From Rhizophagus clarus (taxonomy: Eukaryota > Glomeromycota > Glomeromycetes > Glomerales > Glomeraceae): 64,000 nucleotides of DNA. The stretch is taken from the NCBI GenBank assembly GCA_015698045.1, contig BLAL01000229.1:248001-312000 (forward strand), read 5' to 3'. This document shows, piece by piece, positions 23,290 to 33,503 of the stretch. Below the pieces are notes generated by a model that was not told where the DNA came from, searched no databases, and saw only the letters and a program-made list of their open reading frames with translations. Every line of letters begins with the position of its first letter. Position 1 is the stretch's first letter. The translations under genes and the position numbers were made by a program.

Positions 23290-25408
23290 ATTAAAATTAA
23301 GACACGTTATTTTAAAAAGGAAGAGTATGAACTTTTTTTTTGATAAAACTTAAAGGTAGGAGGAGAAAATTCTTTTTTTTTTTTTTGATAAAACGAAGTT
23401 CTTTCGGGTAGGAGGAGAAAATTTTTTTTTTTTAATCATATTTATTTAAAAAAAAAAGGACGTGGGAATAAGATTTTTTCTAAAATTTTTATTTCTTTTT
23501 TTTTTTAAAAAAAAAAATAGGAACGTGAAAATAAGTTATTAAGGGAAATCGTTATTTTTCTTGAAAAATTAGGGGTATTTATATACAACTAGCGAAGTGT
23601 TGGGCCTATCCTAAATGGGAAACATCATTCGAAAATCTCAGTACGGAATTGCTGGGCTTATTCTAAACAAGGCTTATCCTAGCACTGAGATGTTCCTGTT
23701 TAGTTGTCTAATTACGGATACCTTTTTATTTGAAGTTGTCGTCAATATTTGTTTAGTCACACACCATCAATTAAATTAATATACATTAGTAATCTGCGCC
23801 GGAAAGACAACTAAAAAATAAATTCTTTTATATCAATATACATTATACATGACTTGCCGACCAATTATTCTATTAAACACCCGGGAAAGCGCCAGTGGGA
23901 AATTTGCATAACCACAAACTATAGCTTTACACAAAGCGATGATTGATGGTGAAATAAATATAGCCATATAATAAGTAAATCAATGGCACAATAAAACACA
24001 GCCTTAGATAGAAATAAAAAAGCATAATAATTAGAAAAAAAACAGAAAAAAAGATCTCTTTTTTGTAAGTACCAGCCAGTTTAATTAGTACAGTATAACC
24101 TGTTCTTCACGCCAAGTACAAACAATTTATCCAAATGAGATTAAATGATAATCTCAGTGCAAAACTGTGATTTTTATTGGTCTACAGAATTTGGTAAAAT
24201 ATGCAATATGCACATGTGTAATTAGCTAATTAGGAATTTAAAGCAATGCTACGATCATTTGACCAGAAGTTTTATACAGTATATGCGCATAAGACCAGTT
24301 CAAGAATACCAAGTCATCGAAGGAAAGGGAAATGGATGCTTTCTTGGATAAGGCGCATAAGAAAAAGCATCAGTGATGAAATGAGAGAAGAGAAGCTTCA
24401 GCATGAATCATCTACTCAGATATTTCTAACTCGCAGAACCGTTGCCTCTTTCTTTTTAAGATGTTCCTTTTCCATACATGATTCCCATTCTTTGATTTCT
24501 ACTTTGCTTCTTCCCCGGAGATCGGTTGAGACAGAACTGAAATAATCAATGTAGAGCGAGTTTGATAAAAATCAATTGTAGAACAAGGGCTAATACGTGA
24601 ATTGTCTTCATCCATACCGCCTGAAGATACCGAAACTATCTTGTTTCTAACTTTGGCTTAGTTCAAATCACTCGCTATCCTAGGAATCATTCCTTTCAGT
24701 TCAGTGCTTTAAATAATCTCTTTTTCCTAAAGAATTTATTTTTCGTTCTCATTACTAACGTATTTTGTATTCGTGTTTATATTAAAGTAAGTTGCTCTCT
24801 GTTTATAGGAGAGGTTAATTATTAATTATACGACTTAAGATGTTTGAGAAGGTTCAAGGAAAAGATAACTCGTAGTGTTATGATATCAATGCAAACAACT
24901 TTTTTTGCAGAAAAAGTTTTTTTTGGTAATAGGTATAACCACGATATAGAATTTTTAAAAAAAAGAAAAAAATTGAAAAAAAGATTAATTTTTACTCGAT
25001 AATCACAATGTCCGTCATTATATTAATCAAATTTTTTTCCTTAGAAAATCTATTGAGATCAATGGTAAAAAAGAAACTTATTTTCGAAATTAATCGTAAC
25101 AATGTGAGAAAAATATTAATTTTACTTGGCCATGGTTTAATCACAATATCCATCATTATATTAATCATATTTTTTTTCCTTAAAAAAATCTGTATCATAT
25201 GATGTAATAAGATCAATGGCAAAAAGAATTTTTTTTCTTTTCGTAATTAACCATATTAATCATAGATATAATTACGATGCAAGAAAAAGATTAATTTTTT
25301 TCGATCATGATGTGGTAAGATCAACGCAAAAAAAAAGAGGATAAAAAAAATTTTTTTTTTTTTTTTATTCAATTATTTCTTTTTTTTTTATATTGAGATA
25401 TCATTAAA
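23290..25408. other. Gene-poor A+T-rich interval
   Basis: 23.31-23.58 kb holds two direct copies of a GGTAGGAGGAGAAAATT plus T-run segment. 23.58-24.24 kb is unique-looking, with a CTATCCTA/CACTGAGAT repeat. An open frame at 24246-24545 (99 aa, starts MLRSFDQKFYTVY) has no recognisable domain and I give it low weight. 24.9-25.4 kb has several diverged direct copies of an ATCACAATGTCCGTCATTAT-type unit. Confidence 0.5.
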
Positions 25409-27242
25409 ATGTCTTCTCAAGATCTTGATAAAGAACAAGGAATTCGTAAAAAAGGTTCTCTTATTAAACATTGGCAGCCATCGCAACCGCAATATCAACA
25501 ACCTCAGTCTCAATGGCCGCAACAACCTCAACAGCTGCAACAACCCCAATCTCAACAACCGCAACAACCTCAATCTCATCAACCGCAACAACCTCAATCT
25601 CAACAACCGCAACAATCTCAACCCCAAACTCTACTTCAGTGGCCACGACAACCTCAACAATTTCAATTTCAATGGCCGCAACCACCTCAATCTCAATGGC
25701 CTCAACAACCTCAACAATCTCAACCTCATCAATTTCAATGGTCGCAACCACCTCAATCTCAATGGCCTCAACAACCTCAACAATCTCAATTTCAATGGCC
25801 GCAACCACCTCAATCTCAATGGCCTCAACAACCTCAACAATCTCAACCTCAATGGCCGCAACCACCTCTACCTCAATGGCCTCAACAACCTCAACAACCT
25901 CAACAAAATCAGCAACGTCAATGGCCACATCATGAATACCAATGGTCGCAATCACCTTCTCAACAACCTCAACAATACTTACCTCAATTACCACCTCAAC
26001 CTCCTCAACAAATTGATGATGAAGAAAAAATAGGTGACCTATAATTGAAATTCATTATTCTTTCTTTTTGTGATATGAATAGTTCACTTACCTTGATATT
26101 TAATAATTGTAGACAAAATGCTAAAAGAGGAGTTCTTGAGAATTGAGGAAATAATAAATATATCTCCGGATCCCTATAAAACTAAGAAGAAAATAGCGGA
26201 TGAATTCGGCCTAATTTTACCCGATTATATCAATTTTATGACCGAGAAATACAGGAAAAGTCAAAGTCCCATATCAACAATAACATCACTGGAATCCTCT
26301 CCGGCGACGTCACCACATTTCCTGCTGCGTTCTCCGCCTTTGAAGAGCCGCACTCCAATGTAAATATATATAGTAAATCTGTAATATTTATAATTCATAT
26401 GTTCTGAGCCCATTTATTTTTATTATAGGGATAATTTTGAACGACAACTCATAAATAACAATTTGGAGTTGCCGTCTCAATATTTTACTAGAGAACGTCA
26501 CTACCCCAGAAGTCCTTTCCCAAGACCCAACGCGAATGTTCCAGATAAATATACGGAACCTAAAACCAGTCGCGAATATAGTCAAAAACAGATGAGTGAA
26601 ATATTAGAAAATAATTATAGTTCTCTCCCAAAATGGATCTTAGATATCATTTACGTTGAATTAAGAGCACTATTCCTTCGTACTCGACACCTTGATCATT
26701 CTTCTAGAAATTCAATGATAGAAGATATAATTAGTAAATTATTTCCGCATTTTTCTAAGAAGAAAGAAAACAAACAAAAAATTAATTTTATGGGCAAACG
26801 TTTTCGAAAAGTTTTTGATGGATGGAGGAGCGAATTATGGTCGAATATAGGTTTCGCATATCAGAATAGTTGCACTAACGATAATATTTCCCAGTTAAAA
26901 TCTAAAGTTTCAGTTTCAACTATATTTCGTCAGTGGTTGACATGTGTTTCAAATGAACTATCAGAAGAAATGGAAAGAGCGCTCCAAAATGTTATTATTT
27001 ACGGGATTAGATGTTTAAGTGAGGAGGTGGATGATGACAAGACAGCTCGTCGCAACTTTTTTATGGCAAATACAGATTTATACACAATAAATTTGGACTT
27101 TGCTTGTACTGATAAAATAGATGTTACAAGATCAATGGAGCTGTCTCATTATTACATAAGTGCTGCAAGGTCATTTCCCGAAGATAATGACGAAAAGAAT
27201 GATAATGATGAAAGAGAGCAAAGAAAGCATAAAAAAAAGTAA
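25409..27242 (+). CDS. Three-exon gene with PQ-rich N-terminus (561 aa)
   Basis: Exons 25409-26033, 26113-26359 and 26429-27242 join to 1686 nt without a stop; introns are GTGACC…TTGTAG and GTAAAT…TTATAG. Exon 1 is a low-complexity Pro/Gln/Ser/Trp region built on repeats like PPQSQWPQQPQQSQ. Exon 2 encodes a small charged helical segment (KTKKKIADEFGLILPDYINF). Exon 3 is globular: LRALFLRTRHLDHSS, IISKLFPHFSKKKE, RFRKVFDGWRSELWSNIG, and an acidic-basic tail. The LFLRT … KLFPH … RFRKVF pattern recalls the gene at 15032. Function unknown. A truncated copy of its 5' end, including upstream sequence, lies at 28.5-28.8 kb. Confidence 0.75.
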
Positions 27243-27351
27243 CTAAGAAGATTGAAAATTAAGGAGGCTAGTGAGAAGCGTTATTATAAATTTTATATAA
27301 TATATTTTTATTATGTATCATTTTACATTTTTATCACGTCCTTTATTTTTA

Positions 27352-27497
27352 TATTTCTCCAAATGGAGAGGACATTGTAGCTGGAGCTGGTGGTGACGAT
27401 AATACTTTAAGGTTCTGGAAGATTTTTAATACTCTAAGAACAAAAGGGATAGAAAATAAATATTCGTGGAAACTTGATGGTCTTATAATGTTATAGC
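27352..27497 (+). pseudogene. Captured C-terminal WD40 segment resembling Cdh1/Fizzy-related
   Basis: An open frame lacking a start reads ISPNGEDIVAGAGGDDNTLR then FWKIFNTLRTKG and stops after LDGLIML. The block S-P-x-G-x-x-I-V-x-G-A-G-x-x-x-x-TLRFW-x-x-F is the signature of the last WD repeat of the APC/C activator Cdh1 (Fizzy-related), followed by a short tail as in that family. The two extra residues (GDDN for DE) and the absence of all other repeats indicate a gene fragment. It lies 110 bp downstream of the PQ-rich gene in the same orientation. Confidence 0.6.
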
Positions 27498-28319
27498 GCT
27501 TTGATTTTTTTATTCGATCAATAGTTTATAGTAAATATTTAGCATAGAAGAGCTATAATTTAGTAATTATACTTAACATTTACATTATTAATACTTTTAT
27601 TATTAACACTTTTAATCATAAATAAAGTTCATATCAATAATTTTGCTTAATATATATATAATTTATTCTTTGCTGAAATGTATTGAATTGTGTCCGAATA
27701 GTAAACATATCATGCAAATAATCGTCTACCGATCGTGGATCAATTTACCGATAAATCGTCACGAATTATTATTAAAGTCGTTCCGATTTTAAAAATTTAT
27801 TAACCATGTCGATAAAATTTAGTAAATGTATTGAATAGAATAATGTCTCTAATACATTTCAAATACTGTATATTAAAATATACATTCGTAAATAAAATGA
27901 GACTACTTTTACTGGACAAGGCAATTTTTTCAAGATATCGTATGATACTTTTATGATATCATAAATGTACTTAAAATTCGAATTTTAATATGGTTGTAAA
28001 GACATTTTACATAATAAAAAATCATTTTGAAAACCACATTAGAACCCATTTCCGATGCTTACCAGAACATCATAAAATATGTCATCCTGACAATGTATTT
28101 AAAACCATTTTATGATAATTTTCACAATTTTGTAAAGATTGACAGAACATGATTAATATATTTTAAAATGCCAATAAATTATTTTATTATACGGCTAAAT
28201 AATAATACATAAACTACTAGTATAATTTACAAAATAGAAAAATTCCAAAGAAACGAACTGTTAGTAATAGTACATTAAAAAAAAAAGATTTAAAAAAAAA
28301 AATGTTATAAAATACCCAC
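27498..28319. other. A+T-rich interval without gene
   Basis: Unique-looking A+T-rich DNA with no open frame of coding character. Short ATGATATCATAAA-type palindromes occur around 27.95-28.1 kb. Confidence 0.5.
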
Positions 28320-28369
28320 CGAAATCTACACCCCTGATCTCCAGTTGAAATCCCATGCTTTGAACCTGT
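28320..28369 (-). other. Isolated micro-exon-like unit with TACTAAC branch site
   Basis: On the minus strand a 50-nt segment (ACAGGTTCAAAGCATGGGAT at its start) is preceded by TTTTTTTTAG and followed by GTGGGTATTT. The upstream T-rich intron contains ACGAAATGTACTAACACTTG, again embedding TACTAAC in an imperfect hairpin. It matches the layout of the arrays at 2.7-3.2 and 19.7-20.9 kb. Confidence 0.5.
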
Positions 28370-28668
28370 CTAAAAAAAAGAACAAGTGTTAGTACATTTC
28401 GTTAAAGTAGTAATTAAAAAAACTCTTCTCTTACCAAATTCTCAATATCTAAAATCATATGGAAAATACATCAAAGTATATCAAAAAAAATATATTTTTT
28501 CTTTCGAAATTGACCACCATATTAATCATACTCGATCATGATGTGGTAAGATCAATGCAAAAATAAGGAATGAAAGAATTGATTTATAATAATAAAAAAA
28601 AATGAGAAGAAAAAAAATTTTTGACTCACATTTTAACCTGTAGAATCATCATCAAACAAGTTTTAAAA

Positions 28669-28836
28669 ATGTCTTCTCAATATCGTAATAAACCTATACA
28701 AGAACAAGAAATTCGTAAAAAGAATTCTCTTATTAAAATTTGGAAGCCTTTGCAACCGCAATCTCAACAACCTCTGTGGCGGCGACATACGGAAGTAGTC
28801 AAAGTCCATAGTATATTTTTATGTAATCTTGCTTAA
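28669..28836 (+). pseudogene. Truncated duplicate of the PQ-rich gene 5' end
   Basis: The frame MSSQYRNKPIQEQEIRKKNS + LIKIWKPLQPQSQQP parallels MSSQDLDKEQGIRKKGSLIK of the gene at 25409, and the upstream non-coding sequence is also shared (ATCATGATGTGGTAAGATCA in both). After QSQQPLW the similarity ends and the frame stops within about 20 codons. This is a partial segmental duplication that copied promoter and 5' coding sequence. Confidence 0.7.
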
Positions 28837-28969
28837 TCGTATAAAAATATCAGAATTTTATTTTAATAATATGGCAGCACGTTATACATATAAAAGTTGT
28901 AAAAAAAAAAAAAAGTTTAATATTTGCGGTATTGCAGATGAGTTGCGATACCACAAATGAGTTGCGGCA

Positions 28970-29360
28970 ATGAAGTGACGATATCAAATCAATATCGTAA
29001 ATACATCTTTTTTTATCCCTGAAATTACCAATATCGTAACGATATCAAGACTATACCGATCAGATATTTTTTTAAATAAATGTTGTCACGATATCTCGGC
29101 GATAAATTGTGGGATGAAGTGACGATATCAAATCAATATCGCAAATATATCATCCTTTTTTTTTGAAATTACCAACATCGTAATGATATCAAGGCTGTGC
29201 CGATTTGATATTCTTTTGAATAGATATCGTCACGATATTTTCGCGATAAATTATGGTGATGAAGTAACGATATCAAATCAACATTATAACAATATCATCA
29301 CAGAAATTGATACCATTATGACATGAAATTTATATCGTACCCGTATCAATTCAACATCGC
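28970..29360. repeat. ~141-bp tandem repeats with ATCGTGACGATATC motifs
   Basis: The block ATGAAGTGACGATATCAAAT recurs at about 28972, 29113 and 29254, giving a 141-bp period. Each unit also contains TTGTCACGATATCTCGGCGA or a variant. The same palindromic motif is found at 5.2-7.2 kb on the other side of the Plavaka-type gene. Confidence 0.75.
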
Positions 29361-29404
29361 TCATATTTTCAAGGTTTCTGTAAAGAATACTATACTTCTT
29401 TTTT

Positions 29405-30295
29405 TTTTTAATATTTATTAATGTTATTTCTTTTATATTTACTAATATTATTTCTTTTATATTTACTAATGTTATTTCTTTTATATTTAGTATTTACTAA
29501 TATTATTTCTTTTATATTTACTAATGTTCTTTTATATTTATATTTTACTAATATTATTATCACGTATTTTTCTTTTTTTTATATATATATTCATATTACT
29601 AACCTTTTATTAAATGACCATCAAATTAACCATAAAATAACCATAAAATGTAACCATCAAATTGACCATAAAATGACTATTGATTGACCATCGATTGATC
29701 ATAAAATTGACCATCAAATTGACCATAAAATGACCATTGATTGACCATCGATTGATCATCAAATTGACCATCAAATGACCATCAAATGACCATTAAATTG
29801 ACCTATAAAATGACCATCAATTAACCATTAAATTGACCATAAATGCCCATCAAATGACCATCAAATTGACCATAAAATGACCATTGACTGACTATCGATT
29901 GATCATTAAATTGACCATAAAATGACTATCAAATGACCATCAAATTGACCTATAAAATGACCATCGATTGACCATTAAATTGACCATAAATGCCCATCAA
30001 ATTGGCCTCAATTGACCATTAATTAACCATAAAATGACCATCTATTAACTATTAATTGACCATCAATTGACCATCAATCAACCATCAATCAACCATCAAT
30101 CAACCATCAATCAATCATCAATCAACCATCAATCAACCATCAATCAGGCTAGTTGATTGGTAGCCGATTGGTGTCAGATTTTGGCAGAAATCGGCCATCA
30201 ATCAGACAGGCCAATTGGTATCAAATTGAACAAATCAGATACCAATCAATTATTAATCAGGTACCTGATTGATGACTGATTGATATCTGATTTGA
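29405..30295. repeat. TTTACTAATRTTATTTCTTTTATA and ACCATCAAATTGACCATAAA satellites (right block)
   Basis: 29.40-29.58 kb holds a 27-bp tandem repeat of TTTATATTTACTAATATTAT type. 29.6-30.14 kb is a long minisatellite with units such as TTGACCATAAAATGACCATC and AATCAACCATC. 30.14-30.30 kb contains ATTGATGACTGATTGATATC, the inverted counterpart of ATCAGTCATCAATCAGG in the left block at 488-800. No coding potential is credible here. Confidence 0.75.
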
Positions 30296-30308
30296 CATCT
30301 TTCGACCT

Positions 30309-30539
30309 GTGGAAGAAAATGTTATTTTAGGTAATAAAGCGAAAAAGGCTGGAAGGAAGAAACCTAAGTCTAAATCTGTTGGCATTTCTAAACCATCTAT
30401 TACCCAGAATCAGTTAACGCCTATAAGCTCAGAGAGTTTGAATATTAGCAAAGAGGATCTGAATGCATTTTATGAAAAGAAAGCTACTCGAGATAAAAAA
30501 AATAAAGCAGAAATAAATAAATGTATACTAGTCTCATAA
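30309..30539 (+). pseudogene. Lys-rich coding fragment
   Basis: An open frame (76 aa) reads KAKKAGRKKPKSKSVGISKP, TQNQLTPISSESLNISKEDL and FYEKKATRDKKNKAEINKC. It has the character of a basic linker followed by an acidic helix seen in element-encoded proteins, and it is open upstream only to the repeat block. It may be the 3' part of the gene whose 5' part is at 87-487; this is a hypothesis only. Its stop directly abuts a minus-strand stop at 30534. Confidence 0.4.
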
Positions 30540-31619
30540 AAAATATTTTCCATTTAGTTTGTCATAGTATACTAACAATTTCTCACACAATTAATTAAGC
30601 TCCTCTTTAGATTTAAGAGCATTACAGTTCACCCTCGCTATAGTGAATCTCTCAGGCTGAAGATCGAGATTCACTATAGTGAAGGAATTCACTAATCACG
30701 AATAGCGAATAAAGATAAGATATTCGCTATATCAAAAAGTCATAATCACGTGATGTCGATAATTACAACGACTTAAGCAATAATTTATATTTTAAAAAAA
30801 ACACATGCAATGAAATACCTAAATTTTCTTTGTATTTTTTGTAAACTTGCGCATAAATACTTTTTATATTTGTGATATTCAAAGATTATTGCTTTATTAA
30901 GTATGATAAATGCAATTATTGTAAATCTGTAATACAATCACTTATAAAGACTATCCTGATCGATCTGGTACTCAATAAAACCTTCATATTCTTCTTCGTG
31001 ATTATAAATGTCCCTTTCATTAAAATATGAAGTTTCAAAATTAATATTATCAACGTCTATAATATTATCTTTAACACCTTCTCCCAATACCATCAATACT
31101 GTTGTTAGATTTAACAAACAGGTCCAAACTCATTTGCTTTTTTAAAAAAAAATTATTTCTATAAACCTCCCTCCTAGCTTTTTTCATAGCTTTAAACGCA
31201 CTTTTATCAATAATATTTTGATTATTATTTTGTTCTAAATAGATAAAAATTTTATCAAATGCGGCTAAAACTTTAGAGCTAGATATCAAAGTAATTTCCC
31301 TATCACTTTCGTCATCAGAAATGGAATTATTTTCTTTAAGTATGGCAATAATCTGCTCTTCAGTTGGCGTCTCACCATCAATTTCATTCTCTTGATCTAT
31401 TCTAATGTATTCTTCAGCAGTAAGAGGGTATGTATATTCAAGTTTATCAATTAAACCTTGAATTTTACTATGTTCATTCTCTTCCATCTCTTCATATTCA
31501 TTTTCTTCTATTCCATCTTGAGAATCTGTATCATCTAATGGTAAAATTCCTGCATCTTTCCAGCAGTTAAATATAGTTTTGGGAAGAACTTTATTCCAAG
31601 CTGATACCACATACATCAG

Positions 31620-32040
31620 GAAATTTTATAGTACGAAAAGTTGCGCAAGATTACGCATCGTAATATTTCATAAGTTTCCAGACCCACCGCAAGTTTGCGG
31701 AAGAGTAATATTTTGTAATTTTTTAAAATATTTTGAAATATTATGATATGCAAAGTTTCATAATTTTACGGTTCGTAATATTCTGTAATTTTACGCATTC
31801 GTAATATTTCGTAATTTTACATAATATTTCGTAAGTTTCCAGACCTGCCGCAAGTTTGCGTAAGCGTAATATTTTGTAACTTTTTAAAATATTTCGAAAT
31901 ATTACGATATGCGTAATTTTACGGTTTGTAATATTGTGTAATTTTATTGCGTAATATTTCGCAACTTTTTAAAATATTTTGATGATTCGTAATTTTACAT
32001 AAATATTTTGTAATGTTTCAAAATTCATTTTTGTACTATA
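31620..32040. repeat. Subterminal GTAATATTTCGTAA repeats, left side
   Basis: Imperfect tandem units mixing ATTACG, TTTCGTAATTTTACG and CCGCAAGTTTGCG motifs occupy the left 400 bp of the TA-target element. An inverted counterpart lies at 36240-36615 (units of about 60 bp: ACCGTAATATTACGCAGGTT + TACAGTCTCGTAAATTTTCG). From 32040 to 33500 there are AGTATTRTTAGTATTACGAT-like simple repeats and a duplicated segment (AATAAACAAATATTTCTATA at 32412 and 32643), but no gene. Confidence 0.7.
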
Positions 32041-33503
32041 AGTTTATATAATGTATATTTTATTAGATATAATATGAATTAAATTATAAAAAATTACAAG
32101 TATTTATTACTATATACAGAATATATAAAAGTAAAAAAAGAAAGAGTAACGATACAATTAGATGTAAAAAGAAGAGAAACAGCTATAGTAACGTTGGTAT
32201 TAGATATAAAGATAAAAGAAATATTGTTAGTATTGTTAGTGTTGTTAATATTAGAGTAAAAAGAGTTAAAGAAACAGTAGAAACATGGATATTATCGTTA
32301 GTATTAAAGTACAAGTAAAAGAAAAAAAGGAAACGTAGATAGTATTATTAGTATTACGATATAAAGTAACAATTAGGGTAAAAAACGCGTTAGTATTAAA
32401 ACAATTAGTATTAATAAACAAATATTTCTATACCTGCAAAGAATAAACTAAAAATAAAAGAAAGAGGAAAAATAAACATGTTGTTGGTATTAAGTAAAAG
32501 GAGTAAAAAAAACATAATTAGTATTATTAGTATCGTTAGTATTGAAGTAAAAGTAAAAAGGAATAAAGGAAATATGGATATTATTGTTAGTATTACGACA
32601 CAAAGTAACAGAGGTAAAAAGAAAATGAAAATAATTAGTATTAATAAACAAATATTTCTATACCTGCAAAGCAATAAATTATGAAATATATGTAAATATT
32701 CTGTATATAATTAAAAAATATTGAATAAAAGGATAAAGAAATAATAAAAAGAAGAGAAAAATATTGAACAAAAAAATAAAGAAATAAAGAGACAAAAAAT
32801 AAATAGGACAAAAAACGCGTGCAGATTAAATCACATGCAAGGATCAGCCTAATTTTGATTAGCCAGAAAATACGATACTGTATGCACAATCATATCATTA
32901 TCAACAACGCGGGCGTGACATAAATAAATCGTGACTGAAACTTATGTTCAATTAGTGTTCAATTTGTGTTGATAATTCTGGTAAAAAATTATTAATTTTG
33001 GCCAAATTTTGTTAAATTTATTAAATTTGTGTTGAATTTGTGTTGAATTTGTGTTGCGTAATTTTTTATTTATCACAAGGGGATGATATTTAGTAATTGC
33101 ATGTACGATGTACAAGATTTTTTTTATGATTTTTTTAAGAAATGTACGCAAAATATTTAATCAGAATATAATTATTTTTAATTAAATTGATTAAAAAAAA
33201 TTAATTTTTTTAAGAAATGTATGCGAAATATTTAAAATTCAATAGAATGTGCTAATAATAAATTGTTTTATTTTTAAATATGATATATTGATATTTATAT
33301 TTAAAACAATTAAACATGTACATGATTTAATTAATATGTTTAATGATGAAAAGTGTAATAAATTAAATTTTAATTGAAACGAGAAATAAAATCAAACCAA
33401 AGAGGTATTGTTTAAATTTTATTTAAAGTGACATTTTACGACTTTCTTTCAAATTTTTACTCATCCCAAAATCAAATTATAAAAATCAAATCTAAACTAA
33501 TAA

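Noticed and set aside
24246-24545. 99-aa open frame beginning MLRSFDQKFYTVY
   Set aside because: No domain, no intron logic, ordinary length for chance; kept only as a remark.
25464-25994. Antisense and alternate-frame ORFs over the PQ-rich exon (VEVVEAIEIE, TSISMAATTS and LNNLNNLN types)
   Set aside because: All are by-products of a CAA/CCT-rich repeat; only the PQ frame splices cleanly into downstream coding exons.
29600-30140. CRISPR-like array (ACCATCAAATTG repeats)
   Set aside because: Units are 9-20 bp, irregular, with no unique spacers; a minisatellite in a eukaryotic genome.
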